Positions 40,649-49,865 of a stretch of DNA of 64,000 nucleotides are shown here, piece by piece (the stretch's first letter is position 1; every line of letters starts with the position of its first letter). The position numbers and the translations under genes are program-made. Source of the stretch: Candidatus Dadabacteria bacterium (GTDB taxonomy: Bacteria; Desulfobacterota_D; UBA1144; Nemesobacterales; Nemesobacteraceae); NCBI GenBank assembly GCA_009840385.1, contig VXNX01000013.1:62001-126000 (forward strand), written 5' to 3'. The notes under the pieces are model-generated. The model searched no databases and was not told the origin of the DNA. It saw only the letters and a program-made list of their open reading frames with translations.

Positions 40649-40850
40649 CTAAAACCTCCATTAAGCGGCAAATTCCATTTGGAAAAACCGTTTTCACTTA
40701 GTAAAAATAAGACTGATTGCTCCCTTGACAAGTGCACGCGGCCCGAGAACCGTTTTTTTATACGGTAAATGTTCCAAGACGGCGAGCTTACCGTAGAGAA
40801 TTCGGAAGAAAGATATGGGGTCAGGTCTTGATAAAGTCCCAAAGGCAATC

Positions 40851-41669
40851 CTATTTGCGCCCTGTCGCTTCCCCCCAGGCAAAAGCCGCCAGCGCTCCAG
40901 AGGTGTCCTTCCACTCATCAAGCTTCCGGCGCCAGTCATCGAACTGTTCCTGGGTAGCAATACCGTATTTCGTGGCCGCTTCAACTGTATCAGGGGAGAA
41001 AAACCAAGCGCTAATGAAACCGTGAAGAAAATCAATGTCTTCGTCCGTGCAGAAAGGTTCGAACGAAACACTCGCACTTATGTCCGAGAAACCGGCCTCA
41101 ACAAACAGCCGCTTGAGTTCCCTGCCGATCTGGGGGTGGCCCCCGTTAGCTTCGATAAGCTTCGCAAACGTTTCCCATCCGTCCCTCAACGAAGGCTCCA
41201 AAAACGAGGAATCAACAAACATCTCCCGGCTTGAGATGATGCCGCCGGGCTTCAGGACTCTACGCACCTCCGCCAGAACAGCCAAGGTTTGCGGGGCGTG
41301 CATGAGAACGGCGTGACAGTGTGCGACATCAAACGAGTCATCCTCAAAGGGCAGATCTGCCACGTCAGCGGTCTGGAACACAGCGTTTCGGTGTCCGCCG
41401 GCATCCGCGGCGGCCCGTGCGATCTCAATCTGCGAAGCCTCCATATCGACACCGAAAAACTCTCCGGGTTCAACCGCTTTTGCCAGTCCCACAGAAATCG
41501 TTCCGGGGCCGCAGCCGAAATCAAGAACGCGCATGCCCGGCTCAAGGTGCGGAAGCAGGTGTGCGGCGCTGGTCCCCGCATTGCGGCGCCTGAGCAGTTT
41601 CTGAAAATCGTCGCTGTATCCCATGGTGTAGGCAGAAGTGGAAGCATCTTGGGTCTTGTTGCTGTTCAT
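40851..41669 (-). CDS. SAM-dependent methyltransferase (Methyltransf_11/25 type)
   Basis: 272 residues. The class I SAM motif I is MRVLDFGCGPGTISVGLA, the acidic residue is in FFGVDMEASQIEIA, motif II is FDVAHCHAVLMHAP, and LAEVRRVLKPGGIISSREM follows. It lacks the sterol region I and Sterol_MT_C motifs of the two SMTs, so it is a different family. Small-molecule methylation is expected; substrate unknown. It is separate from htpG by about 200 nt, which holds a short GGGGTCAGGTCTTG sequence reminiscent of repeat remnants. Confidence 0.85.
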   Translation of the reverse strand: MNSNKTQDASTSAYTMGYSDDFQKLLRRRNAGTSAAHLLPHLEPGMRVLDFGCGPGTISVGLAKAVEPGEFFGVDMEASQIEIARAAADAGGHRNAVFQTADVADLPFEDDSFDVAHCHAVLMHAPQTLAVLAEVRRVLKPGGIISSREMFVDSSFLEPSLRDGWETFAKLIEANGGHPQIGRELKRLFVEAGFSDISASVSFEPFCTDEDIDFLHGFISAWFFSPDTVEAATKYGIATQEQFDDWRRKLDEWKDTSGALAAFAWGEATGRK

Positions 41670-41917
41670 GGATTCCTCCTCAGTGCTTTTGGCAAATCAT
41701 TATAGACCCCGGCTGCCACATTTAAAAGCCCTAGGAAGGCAGAATCCGGAAAAAACTTGAGCAGAGTCTTCTCCACCGTCCCCATCCTCCAAGTGCTAGC
41801 CGGGAATATTCGGCTTTTGTTGACTATTCTCCCGAGCCTTTTATTATTTTCCGGGGGTTTCGCGCTGTGTAAAAGCGCTTCTCCTCCCATGCTTATAAAA
41901 CCAAGATTGCAAAAACC

Positions 41918-42952
41918 ATGAGCACCAGAAGAAAAACTAAAATAAAAACGCCGGTTAGAGACGTCCCTTCTCTTGACCTCTCCGCAAGGCCAAGAAGAAA
42001 CCGCAAATCCCCTTCCATAAGAGACTTGGCGCGGGAAACTTCGCTTCTGCCGGGAGACCTTGTGTATCCACTTTTTATCCACGATAAAAACGGCGATGAG
42101 GAAATAGAATCGATGCCCGGATGCAAAAGATGGGGCATTGCGGGTCTTGTGGAGGAAGTGAGGCAGTCCCACAATCTGGGCGTCGGGGCGGTAATGATTT
42201 TCCCTGCAATCGAAGACGGACTTAAATCTCCTTTTGCCGAGGAGTGTTATAACCCGAGGGGTCTTGTGCCAAGGGCCATAGCCACCATTAAAAAAGAGGT
42301 TCCGGAAGTTGCCGTCATAACGGACATAGCCCTTGATCCATACTCAAGTGACGGGCACGACGGCGTGGTGTCCCCATCCGGGGAAATACTTAACGACGTA
42401 ACGGTCGAGGTGCTCTGTAAGCAGGCTCTATGCCATGCCGCCGCAGGAGTCGACATAGTCGCCCCGAGCGACATGATGGACGGGAGGGTTGGAGCGATCA
42501 GGGAGATCCTCGACGAAGAGGGCCATACGAACGTTTCGATAATGTCGTACACGGCAAAGTACGCCTCCTCTTTTTACGGACCGTTTCGCGGAGCGCTTGA
42601 CTCAGCGCCCAGAGGCGGGGACAAAATGACTTACCAGATGGATCCCGCTAACTCAAGAGAAGCCTTGAGGGAGCTCATTTTGGACGAAGAAGAGGGTGCG
42701 GATATGGTGATGGTAAAACCCGCTGGGTACTACTTGGATCTGGTATCCCAGTTTCGGGAAAACACCGACCTGCCGGTGGCGGCCTATCAGGTAAGCGGCG
42801 AGTACCTCATGATAAAGGCGGCCGCGCAATCGGGGTGGCTTGAGGAGGAAAAAATAATCCTTGAAAGCCTTCTTAGCATAAAAAGGGCCGGGGCCGACAT
42901 TGTAATCACCTATTTTGCGAAAAAGGCGGCTGAAATTCTTTCCCGAACCTAG
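41918..42952 (+). CDS. hemB: Delta-aminolevulinic acid dehydratase (porphobilinogen synthase)
   Basis: 344 residues. HemB joins two 5-aminolevulinate to porphobilinogen in heme synthesis. The two active-site Lys lie in SYTAKYASSFYGPFR and MVMVKPAGYYLD. The catalytic-metal loop reads DIALDPYSSDGHDG, with Asp/Ser where zinc enzymes have Cys, so this is the Mg-type (zinc-independent) enzyme. Heme supply is relevant to the P450. There is no strong ribosome-binding site before the ATG, but the start fits the family length. Confidence 0.96.
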   Translation: MSTRRKTKIKTPVRDVPSLDLSARPRRNRKSPSIRDLARETSLLPGDLVYPLFIHDKNGDEEIESMPGCKRWGIAGLVEEVRQSHNLGVGAVMIFPAIEDGLKSPFAEECYNPRGLVPRAIATIKKEVPEVAVITDIALDPYSSDGHDGVVSPSGEILNDVTVEVLCKQALCHAAAGVDIVAPSDMMDGRVGAIREILDEEGHTNVSIMSYTAKYASSFYGPFRGALDSAPRGGDKMTYQMDPANSREALRELILDEEEGADMVMVKPAGYYLDLVSQFRENTDLPVAAYQVSGEYLMIKAAAQSGWLEEEKIILESLLSIKRAGADIVITYFAKKAAEILSRT

Positions 42953-43042
42953 CAATAGGAAAAGACCGGTGCCGCAGCGCGCTTTACAAAATTTTATAGT
43001 CGTATAGAATTCCCTTTCTCAAAAAAACACTGGACAGACAAG

Positions 43043-43324
43043 ATGAAAAAAGACATTCACCCAGATTACAACTACGTGGTTTTCAAGGACTCGTTCACCG
43101 GGCATATGTTCCTTACGCGCTCGACCAGAACATCCGAGGAAACCACCAAATGGGAAGACGGAAACGAGTACCCGCTTATAAGCGTGGAAATCTCAAGCGA
43201 CTCTCACCCTTTCTACACCGGAAGGGAAAAACACTATAAAAAAGAAGGCAGGGTCGAGAAATTCCGTCGCAAGTACCAGAAAAAGTCCCCCAAGGAAGAG
43301 ACCGCGGAAACCGAATCACAGTAA
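43043..43324 (+). CDS. rpmE2: 50S ribosomal protein L31 type B
   Basis: 93 residues beginning [20 protein letters not shown] and containing [20 protein letters not shown]. This is the type B (C-minus) L31, which lacks the zinc-binding Cys residues. Type B copies are often zinc-starvation paralogues; whether a type A copy exists elsewhere cannot be seen. It is 90 nt downstream of hemB on the same strand. The Lys/Glu-rich C-terminal tail is slightly extended. Confidence 0.93.
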   Translation: MKKDIHPDYNYVVFKDSFTGHMFLTRSTRTSEETTKWEDGNEYPLISVEISSDSHPFYTGREKHYKKEGRVEKFRRKYQKKSPKEETAETESQ

Positions 43325-43394
43325 AAAGGTTTCAGAATCCCTCCGTTTTTGCCATAACCGAATGAGGGAAGATGTGGTTGCAAAAACGGTTTGA

Positions 43395-43613
43395 TCAATT
43401 ATTTCGTCTGGCGCAGTACGGGATCGTGAATTCGCAATCGATGAAGGGCTCTATCCAGATGTATTCATGAATGCTCCGGGTAGCCGCACTGCGGGTGGTT
43501 CGGATGGAATCATGCTCAACATTTTGGCTGAACGTGTTCTCGGAATGCCACAGGACATCCGCTTCGATAAGGGGATTCCATTCAGCAAAATTCCGACGGG
43601 AAGCAACAATTGA
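43395..43613 (+). pseudogene. Acyl-CoA dehydrogenase C-terminal remnant
   Basis: In frame, about 72 codons read ...SGAVRDREFAIDEGLYPD, then SRTAGGSDGIMLNILAERVL and GMPQDIRFDKGIPFSKIPTG, ending in TGA at 43611. This matches the last helix and tail of acyl-CoA dehydrogenase family proteins. An in-frame TGA at 43392 and no start or N-terminal domain mean it is a decayed fragment. It probably dates from a recombination event that brought in the downstream gene. Confidence 0.6.
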
Positions 43614-43848
43614 TGAGCGTAGGGCCGTTACCGGGCAAGTCGATACGTGTTTAAGACTTTCTTCGGTTTGCTTAGTGTGTTACGAGCAATGAATCAATCG
43701 AAAGTTCAAGATTTGCCGGCATGGCGCGAACTTAATGCACGTGCAAATTTCTAAGTTGGTACTGTAGAAACTCATTTGCGACATTTGAACAGAGCGATAT
43801 TGATGCTGGAGCGTATGACGGATACGTTAGTCGGTGGAAAATGAAAGT
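43614..43848. other. Gene-debris region before the DUF1295 gene
   Basis: Short broken frames only. One begins MNQSKVQDLPAWRELNARA before a stop and could be a glucose-6-phosphate isomerase N-terminal remnant, which I cannot support further. No RNA or repeat seen. Confidence 0.35.
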
Positions 43849-44730
43849 ATGCTGGATATCAATTTTTTTAACCATCCACTCGCAGGTACACCGTTTGGTA
43901 CAGCATTTGACCTGTGCTTGATCTCGGCGGCGATAGTGTGGCTATTGTCCGTGGTAACTCGCGAATACTCTTGGGTTGATCGGTTGTGGTCAATTTGTCC
44001 AATCATCTATTGCCTTATCGTTGCAGCAAGTGTTGACTTTGACGTGCCGCGTTTAAATCTCATGTTGATTCTCGTATCGCTTTGGGGAATTCGTCTCACA
44101 TTCAACTTTGCGCGCAAAGGAGGTTTTTGGAAAGGAGGTGAAGACTATCGATGGGGCATAGTACGCGAAAAAGTTGGCGAACTCAAGTTTCAAGTGATTA
44201 ATATCCTGTTTATTGCGTTCGGGCAGATGCTCATAATTTGGTTGTTTACTGCTCCAGTGCATCTGGCATGGTTAGGACGCGATACGTCGCTTACTTGGAT
44301 TGATGGAGTATCTGTAACTTTATTCCTGGTGTTCCTTGTTGGTGAAACCATTGCTGATGAGCAAATGTGGGCGTTTCAGCAGGCTAAGAAACAGAAGATC
44401 GCAGCAGGCGAGGAAATTACGCAACCATTTATCAAGACTGGCCTTTTTGCTTTTTGCCGCCATCCGAATTATTTTTGCGATATAAGCCTGTGGTGGGTGT
44501 TCTATCTCTTTGCCGTTGCGGCTACGGGGCAGTGGTTGAACTGGTCTGGGCTCGGCTTCATTATATTAACGTTGCTTTTCATTTTTACTTCAAAATTGGT
44601 AGAGTCCATTTCTCTTGAGAGGTATCCTACCTATCGGGAATATCAGGAATCGGTTCCACAGCTAATGCCATTTACGCGGATAGGCTGCCCGAAGGTGCGA
44701 AACGACAATGGAACTGAGCTGCTCAGCTAA
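43849..44730 (+). CDS. DUF1295 / steroid 5-alpha-reductase family membrane protein
   Basis: 293 residues, about seven TM helices. The C-terminal isoprenylcysteine-methyltransferase/5-alpha-reductase core is clear: KTGLFAFCRHPNYFCDISLW and LERYPTYREYQESVPQLMPF. DUF1295 proteins are annotated as putative steroid or enoyl reductases, but few have been tested. Base composition is AT-rich and codon use is unlike the neighbouring hemB. I use ATG 43849; a GTG five codons earlier is possible. It follows a pseudogene remnant, suggesting acquisition. A role with the sterol genes to the left is possible but distant (6 kb). Confidence 0.82.
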   Translation: MLDINFFNHPLAGTPFGTAFDLCLISAAIVWLLSVVTREYSWVDRLWSICPIIYCLIVAASVDFDVPRLNLMLILVSLWGIRLTFNFARKGGFWKGGEDYRWGIVREKVGELKFQVINILFIAFGQMLIIWLFTAPVHLAWLGRDTSLTWIDGVSVTLFLVFLVGETIADEQMWAFQQAKKQKIAAGEEITQPFIKTGLFAFCRHPNYFCDISLWWVFYLFAVAATGQWLNWSGLGFIILTLLFIFTSKLVESISLERYPTYREYQESVPQLMPFTRIGCPKVRNDNGTELLS

Positions 44731-44986
44731 CCTGTATAGGAGACCGTCCACGGTATGCTGACCAATTGGGCCTGATTCTGTTTGAGAGTGAATGCTACTG
44801 ACGTCAAATTTTGAATTCGAACGGTAGTTTTCAACTTGGCGACAGTCGCGGGCCTCCAGCTTATCTATTTGTTAAATAGTCAGAATTCGAGGTCAATACG
44901 TGCAAATGATTCTGCAGTTGGGAAAATGGCTTGCTCGGATGAAAAAGGAGCTTCCAAACTATAGAAAATCCAAGTCCACCCTGCCC

Positions 44987-45805
44987 TCAGGCTAGCGCAA
45001 TGATGAACAGGCGAGGGAAAGGATACAGCGTACGGTTCCCCGAACCCCTGGGATAAGCATCCCGAAGCCGCCGCTTGTATACTTTTAAAAACCGGTTTCG
45101 TTCAGTATCGGACAAACCATTTAGAATCGGGCGCAGACCGCTGCCCATAACCCATTCAAAAACAGGATCATCGCCCTCCAGCACATGGAGATACCGTGTT
45201 TCCCAGATATCAAGGCGTCGCGTACAGGGAGAAAGGATATCATAGTAAAAGTCCGCATCTTCAACCCATTTGTTCGACAATGTGGCAAGAAGCGAAGTGT
45301 CGCCAACGGGCTTCCCGTCGGGACCGCCATCTGCCAACGTATTCCGCATCAAGCGGTGAGACGGAAGATCCCAGCTAAGCGGCATCTGGACCGCAAGGCA
45401 GCCTCCCGGGTTAAGGTAGCCCACCAAGCGCGCAAACAGTTCAGAGTGGCCGTCAACCCAGTGCAAAGACGCATTGGAATAGATAAGGTCCGGGGCTTCC
45501 TCCGGCACCCAGCTGCGGATATCGGCATCTGCCCAGTGTACGGTCGACGGCTCCGCAGCCGCCTCGGCCAGCATCTGTGGTGAGTTATCGATACCGTATA
45601 CCTTGGATGAGGACCAGCGCTTCGCCAGAAGACGGGTTATGTGGCCTGAACCGCAGCCCAGATCATAGATCACACCCGGAGCCTCAAGGGGTATACGATC
45701 CAGCAACTCAAGGGCCGGTCGCAAACGCTCCTGGGAGAACTTCAGGTACTGACCGGGGGCCCAGCGCGTTCCGGCAACCTCGCCCTGATGCGCTCTTTGC
45801 GACAT
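44987..45805 (-). CDS. tam: Trans-aconitate 2-methyltransferase-like enzyme
   Basis: 272 residues from ATG 45805, behind GAGGAAA. Tam-family features: RWAPGQYLKFSQERLRPALE at the N-terminus, SAM motif VIYDLGCGSGHITRLLAKRW, YGIDNSPQML, DLIYSNASLHWVDGHSEL and LAVQMPLSWDLPSHRLM. Tam methylates trans-aconitate, an inhibitory by-product of the TCA/glyoxylate cycles, which fits the aceBA genes in this window. The open frame extends upstream, but the Shine-Dalgarno supports this start. Confidence 0.85.
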   Translation of the reverse strand: MSQRAHQGEVAGTRWAPGQYLKFSQERLRPALELLDRIPLEAPGVIYDLGCGSGHITRLLAKRWSSSKVYGIDNSPQMLAEAAAEPSTVHWADADIRSWVPEEAPDLIYSNASLHWVDGHSELFARLVGYLNPGGCLAVQMPLSWDLPSHRLMRNTLADGGPDGKPVGDTSLLATLSNKWVEDADFYYDILSPCTRRLDIWETRYLHVLEGDDPVFEWVMGSGLRPILNGLSDTERNRFLKVYKRRLRDAYPRGSGNRTLYPFPRLFIIALA

Positions 45806-45897
45806 GCGATTTCCTCGCTCCACCCCTCGGAGATGTCCGCACGGTTTTTTGTGCGGAGTGGTCAGCAACATCGTCTTTTTAACTTCAGGAACTACGA

Positions 45898-46356
45898 TTA
45901 GTCGCCGCTCAGGTAACTTACCACGTCATCCTGAATGGACTCGTCCACAAGTTCCCTCCACTCCTCATTGCCGCTTGCTATCGATTCGCGTATTTTGGTA
46001 GCCGATATGAACCCTATGTTCTCAGGCGGAAAAAACTCGTTCATCTCGTAACCGACTCCCCTGCCCCAGTTTACCGATTCAATGTCCGGAATCACCATCA
46101 CGACCACATCATCCCCCTTGCTCTCGTGATATTTTCTTATCATTCCAACGGTCTGTTCCGTGGTGAAGGGGTTTTTCGGGTCGGGAGGAATATCCCTTAC
46201 CATTATCAGGCACGGAACTCCATTGTCGAGCTTCTGCCTGACAAGGCTTATGTGCCCGGCGTGGTAGGGCTGATATCTGCCGATGAATATGGCTCTTCTG
46301 GAAGGAGAAGGCTTTATGTCCGGATGACCGTGATTTTTACATTCCCAGTTGCTCAT
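45898..46356 (-). CDS. Nucleotidyltransferase, nicotinamide-nucleotide adenylyltransferase-like
   Basis: 152 residues of the cytidylyltransferase-like fold. GRYQPYHAGH provides the HxGH motif, and ISATKIRESI provides the C-terminal ISxTxxR. The sequence resembles archaeal NadM-type NMN adenylyltransferases, which make NAD from NMN and ATP, though related enzymes use other nucleotides. An N-terminal extension of about 20 residues with Cys and His (WECKNHGHPD) is unusual. Isolated gene, with gaps on both sides. Confidence 0.78.
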   Translation of the reverse strand: MSNWECKNHGHPDIKPSPSRRAIFIGRYQPYHAGHISLVRQKLDNGVPCLIMVRDIPPDPKNPFTTEQTVGMIRKYHESKGDDVVVMVIPDIESVNWGRGVGYEMNEFFPPENIGFISATKIRESIASGNEEWRELVDESIQDDVVSYLSGD

Positions 46357-46475
46357 TATTTACCTCGTCGAGTGGATTAAAAGAAGATTTTTACTAACTG
46401 AAAGACGCACGGATTATACACACGTCCGGATTTTTTTCAACAGCAATCAATAAGGGGACTGCAGGCGGCAAAGCT

Positions 46476-47225
46476 TCAGACAGAAGGCATATGCGCCTTT
46501 TTCTCCGAGATGCCCCCGAGCAGATCGATAAAACCGCCGAAAGTCCGCCTGCTGAGATCGGAAAGGGCATCTATGTATTTTGGCGTCTCGGATCTTATAA
46601 CATCGGGATTTATCTTGCCGCCGAGTTCTTCGATTTCCTTTTTGTTCACCGGAGTAACAAGCCAGCGCTCTATCATTGGTGCGTCTACCTCGAGGTGAAA
46701 CTGGAACCCGTACACCTTGTCTCCGTATCGAAACGCTTGGTTCGCACACGCGGGGGAAGTGGCCAAGTGCACGGCTCCCGGAGGAATCTCAAAAGTATCC
46801 CCGTGCCACTGAAAGACCTTCTCAACCGCGCCGAATGCGCCCATAAGACGGTCCTCTCCCCCCTCTTCGGTAGGGGAAACGTCATACCAGCCGATCTCCT
46901 TCTCCGGGTTCTTGCGAACCCGGGCTCCGAGGGCCTTGGCAATCAGCTGCGAACCGAGACATACGCCGAGCACCGGAGCGTCCATTTCGATAAATTCCCT
47001 TATGGACTCGGTCTCCGGTACGAGGTAAGGATACTCCTCGGTCTCGTCCACGTTCATCGGCCCCCCCAGAACAACAAGACCGTCGTAATTGCGGAGTCTG
47101 GGGATCTTGTAGTTTGAACGGCCGAAGTTTACGTAACGTATCCTGAAACCGGCATCCCTTAGCATCGGGTCAAGCGTTCCCAGTATCTCGTGAGGCACGT
47201 GCTGGAAGACAAGCAATTTCGGCAT
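46476..47225 (-). CDS. Class I glutamine amidotransferase-like protein
   Basis: 249 residues, GMP-synthase-type class I GATase fold. It has GLVVLGGPMNVDETEEYPYL, the nucleophile elbow GVCLGSQLIAKALG, and a catalytic His/Glu region FQFHLEVDAPMIERW. It belongs to the stand-alone COG0518 group; members act on gamma-glutamyl or isopeptide bonds, or are uncharacterised. No synthase partner is adjacent. The nucleophile, His and Glu are all present, so it should be catalytically competent. Confidence 0.87.
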   Translation of the reverse strand: MPKLLVFQHVPHEILGTLDPMLRDAGFRIRYVNFGRSNYKIPRLRNYDGLVVLGGPMNVDETEEYPYLVPETESIREFIEMDAPVLGVCLGSQLIAKALGARVRKNPEKEIGWYDVSPTEEGGEDRLMGAFGAVEKVFQWHGDTFEIPPGAVHLATSPACANQAFRYGDKVYGFQFHLEVDAPMIERWLVTPVNKKEIEELGGKINPDVIRSETPKYIDALSDLSRRTFGGFIDLLGGISEKKAHMPSV

Positions 47226-47282
47226 GAGGCAGGATTTTAACCATTTTTCCGGCCTCTGTCATTTTGCTGGGGCAGCGACAGT

Positions 47283-47963
47283 TCAGAGCTCCCACCTGCC
47301 GCGCAGGGTCTTCTTCTCAAGAGAGGATTCAAGCGCAGACAGAAACTCCTTTCTTGAGATTTCTCTTCCCCCGAGAGTCCTCATATGATCAGTCGGAACC
47401 TGGGAATCTATGAAATCAAAACCGGATTCCCAGCATTTTCGCGTCAGATGGAAAAGGGCCACCTTGGAAGCGTCGGTTTCGAGGTGAAACATCGATTCCC
47501 CGAAAAACGCACCGCCGAGAGACACTCCGTAAAGACCGCCGACGAGTTTCCCATCCAGGTAGGTCTCAAGAGAATGAGCGTAACCCAGTTCATGCAGTTT
47601 CCCGTAAGCCGCCTTCATCTCCTCGGTTATCCAAGTCCCGCTCTGCCCTTTCCTTTGGACCTGAGCACAGTTCTCGACGACCGCGGCGAAATCCGTATCG
47701 GCCCTTACCGAGAATTTCCCGGAAGACACCGTTTTTAAGAGGGTTTTTGAGAACTTGAAGTCCCCCGGAAGAAAAATCATTCTCGGGTCGGGAGAGAACC
47801 ATAAAATGGGGTCTTCCTCGGAATACCAGGGGAAAATGCCGTTTTCGTAGGCCAAAAGAAGCCTCTCGGGAGAAAGGTCCCCTCCGACCGCCAGAAGCCC
47901 TCCCGGCTCCGCTTCGGACGGATCGGGAAACATTATTCGGGAGTCGAGAAAGTAAACGGTCAT
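47283..47963 (-). CDS. aat: Leucyl/phenylalanyl-tRNA--protein transferase
   Basis: 226 residues. The family text is intact: AYENGIFPWYSEEDPILWFS, PDPRMIF, KAAYGKLHELGYAHSLE, GLYGVSLGGAFFGESMF and FIDSQVPTDHMRTLGG. Aat transfers Leu or Phe to N-terminal Lys/Arg of proteins, marking them for ClpAP (N-degron pathway). Usual length and typical of diderm bacteria. It precedes msrA on the same strand by position only. Confidence 0.96.
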   Translation of the reverse strand: MTVYFLDSRIMFPDPSEAEPGGLLAVGGDLSPERLLLAYENGIFPWYSEEDPILWFSPDPRMIFLPGDFKFSKTLLKTVSSGKFSVRADTDFAAVVENCAQVQRKGQSGTWITEEMKAAYGKLHELGYAHSLETYLDGKLVGGLYGVSLGGAFFGESMFHLETDASKVALFHLTRKCWESGFDFIDSQVPTDHMRTLGGREISRKEFLSALESSLEKKTLRGRWEL

Positions 47964-48030
47964 CGGTTCCGGATAAAATCCTTTTAGCGTGACGGCCGCT
48001 CACTCAGGAAAATCCCTCGGGTTTGCCAGT

Positions 48031-48687
48031 TCACTGAAGATCCTGCTTCCCCCAGGTTCTTTCAATAAAGCCCTCCCTCCCCGAACCTATTTTGTAATTG
48101 CCGTAGTGAATCGGGTTTTTCTTGTAGTAATCCTGGTGGTATTCCTCCGCTCTGTAGAAAGAGACGAACTTCTCTACCGAGGTGACTATCGGCTTTTTGA
48201 ATTTGCCCGACTCCTCGAGTTTCTTTTTCGAAAGAAGGGCTTTTTCTTTCTGTGAATCGTTATGGTAGAAGATAGCGGTTCTGTAGTGCCTTCCCCTGTC
48301 GGCAAACTGCCCGTCCACCTGGGTCGGATCAATGTTTATCCAGAAAGTCTCAAGAAGGGTTTCGTAGTCTATCTTCGCGGGGTCGTAAACGACCCTTATC
48401 GCTTCCGCGTGGCCCGTCTTTCCCTGCCAGACCTGCTCGTAGGTGGGATTTTCCTCCTTTCCCCCAGAGTAACCCACTACCGTTTCGACAACCCCGCTGA
48501 GACTGTCAAAAGGAGGTTCCATGCACCAGAAGCATCCTCCGGCGAAAGTTGCCTCCATGTAACCGCTGTTTTTCCCACTTTCCATGTTTTTAACCTCCCC
48601 TACACTTTCGTTGTACACGGGAAAAGCCGCACCCGCAAGCACAACAAGCACCGAAACAAAAATCCTAGACCAGAAATCACGTCTCAT
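48031..48687 (-). CDS. msrA: Peptide methionine sulfoxide reductase A, exported
   Basis: 218 residues. An N-terminal signal segment (about 1-27) precedes the MsrA domain. The nucleophilic Cys is in ATFAGGCFWCMEPPF, and GYSGGKEENPTYEQV and AIRVVYDP follow. MsrA reduces Met-S-sulfoxide in proteins; the signal peptide indicates it works in the periplasm or at the inner membrane. Some exported MsrAs are fused to MsrB; this one is not. Confidence 0.93.
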   Translation of the reverse strand: MRRDFWSRIFVSVLVVLAGAAFPVYNESVGEVKNMESGKNSGYMEATFAGGCFWCMEPPFDSLSGVVETVVGYSGGKEENPTYEQVWQGKTGHAEAIRVVYDPAKIDYETLLETFWINIDPTQVDGQFADRGRHYRTAIFYHNDSQKEKALLSKKKLEESGKFKKPIVTSVEKFVSFYRAEEYHQDYYKKNPIHYGNYKIGSGREGFIERTWGKQDLQ

Positions 48688-48758
48688 TTTTCCTCACACC
48701 AAGCAAAAACCGGGAAATTACCGACTCCGAGGACCCGTAGAGCCCCCCCAGGCGGGAA

Positions 48759-49865
48759 TCAGTTATATACCCTTATTTCGTTATAAAGCGCGTCTCTCTC
48801 AACGGGAACGTACCCCGAATCCCGGATCATCTTTATCATGAAATCCCTGCTGTGACCCACTTCAGAAGGAGCGCCGGCGTCGTGAATGATCTTCTCCCTC
48901 ATTATCGTTCCGTCCGCATCGCTCGCACCGTAATGCAGGGCCACCTGGGCCGCTTTTTCCCCAAGGGTAATCCAGTAGGACTTTATGTGAGGGAAATTGT
49001 CAAGATAGAGCCTCGCAAGCGCGTGAACCTTCATGTCGTATGAGGCCGGAAAAGGCTTTATATCCTTAAGACCCGTGTTCTCCGGCTGGAAAAGAACGGG
49101 GATGAACGCAAAAAACCCGGGGAACTCGTCCTCTATTTTTCTAAGCCTCTCCATGTGGTCAACTACGTGGAAGGGTTTTTCAAGATGGCCGTAGAGTATG
49201 GTGGCGTTTGTAGGGATGCCGAGTGTGTGGGCTAGGCGATGGATTTCCTCCCACCTTGTCGCAACCGTCTTCGGGGCGCAGATCTTTTTTCTTACCTCTT
49301 CGTGCAGTATCTCCGCTCCCCCGCCCGTAAGTGCGTCAACGCCCGCGTCTTGAAGGGCAAGAAGTACATCCTTCAGGGAAAGGCCGCTTATCTCCGAGAA
49401 CCAGTCGATCTCAACCGCGGTGAAGGCCTTTACGTGAATATCCGGGAAGTGGCGCTTTATCATCTTCACTATGTCCAGGTAATGATCGAACTCCCAGTCA
49501 GGGTGAAGGCCGCCAACTATGTGAACCTCTCTCATCTCCTCGCTCAGCATGGAAAGCATCTGCTCGTCCGAGAGCTCGTAGGCGTTTGCGGACTTCTTCG
49601 TGGTCCCGAAAGCGCAGAACCGACACGATATGGCGCATATGTTTGAAGGATTTATGTGGCGGTTCACGACGAAATAGACCTTTTCCCCCGATTTCTTTCT
49701 CTTAACGTAATCCGCCATCATGCCGACCGTGTTAAGATCGGGGGAATCAAGTATCGAAAGCCCGTCTTCAAAGGAAAGTCTGCGGCCCTCGGCGACCTTC
49801 TCCATTATGGGGAGCAGGTTCGGGTCGGTGCAGAAACTCTCGGTCAACTCCAGTACTCGCTCCAT
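48759..49865 (-). CDS. mqnE: Aminofutalosine synthase (radical SAM)
   Basis: 368 residues. The radical SAM CxxxCxxC is at C77, C81 and C84 (CAISCRFCAF), followed by VHIVGGLHPDWEF and DALTGGGAEILHEEVR typical of MqnE. It makes 6-amino-6-deoxyfutalosine in the futalosine route to menaquinone. The start overlaps the end of the UbiD-family gene by 22 nt, giving coupling. With ubiD, ubiX and ubiA homologues directly upstream the four form a menaquinone group. Confidence 0.93.
   Translation of the reverse strand: MERVLELTESFCTDPNLLPIMEKVAEGRRLSFEDGLSILDSPDLNTVGMMADYVKRKKSGEKVYFVVNRHINPSNICAISCRFCAFGTTKKSANAYELSDEQMLSMLSEEMREVHIVGGLHPDWEFDHYLDIVKMIKRHFPDIHVKAFTAVEIDWFSEISGLSLKDVLLALQDAGVDALTGGGAEILHEEVRKKICAPKTVATRWEEIHRLAHTLGIPTNATILYGHLEKPFHVVDHMERLRKIEDEFPGFFAFIPVLFQPENTGLKDIKPFPASYDMKVHALARLYLDNFPHIKSYWITLGEKAAQVALHYGASDADGTIMREKIIHDAGAPSEVGHSRDFMIKMIRDSGYVPVERDALYNEIRVYN

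Noticed and set aside
43471-43692. Plus-strand 73-codon ORF after rpmE2
   Set aside because: Another frame of the same DNA encodes a recognisable acyl-CoA dehydrogenase tail; this frame is the shadow.
43710-43757. Possible glucose-6-phosphate isomerase N-terminal remnant
   Set aside because: Only about 20 residues before a stop; similarity is too short to claim.
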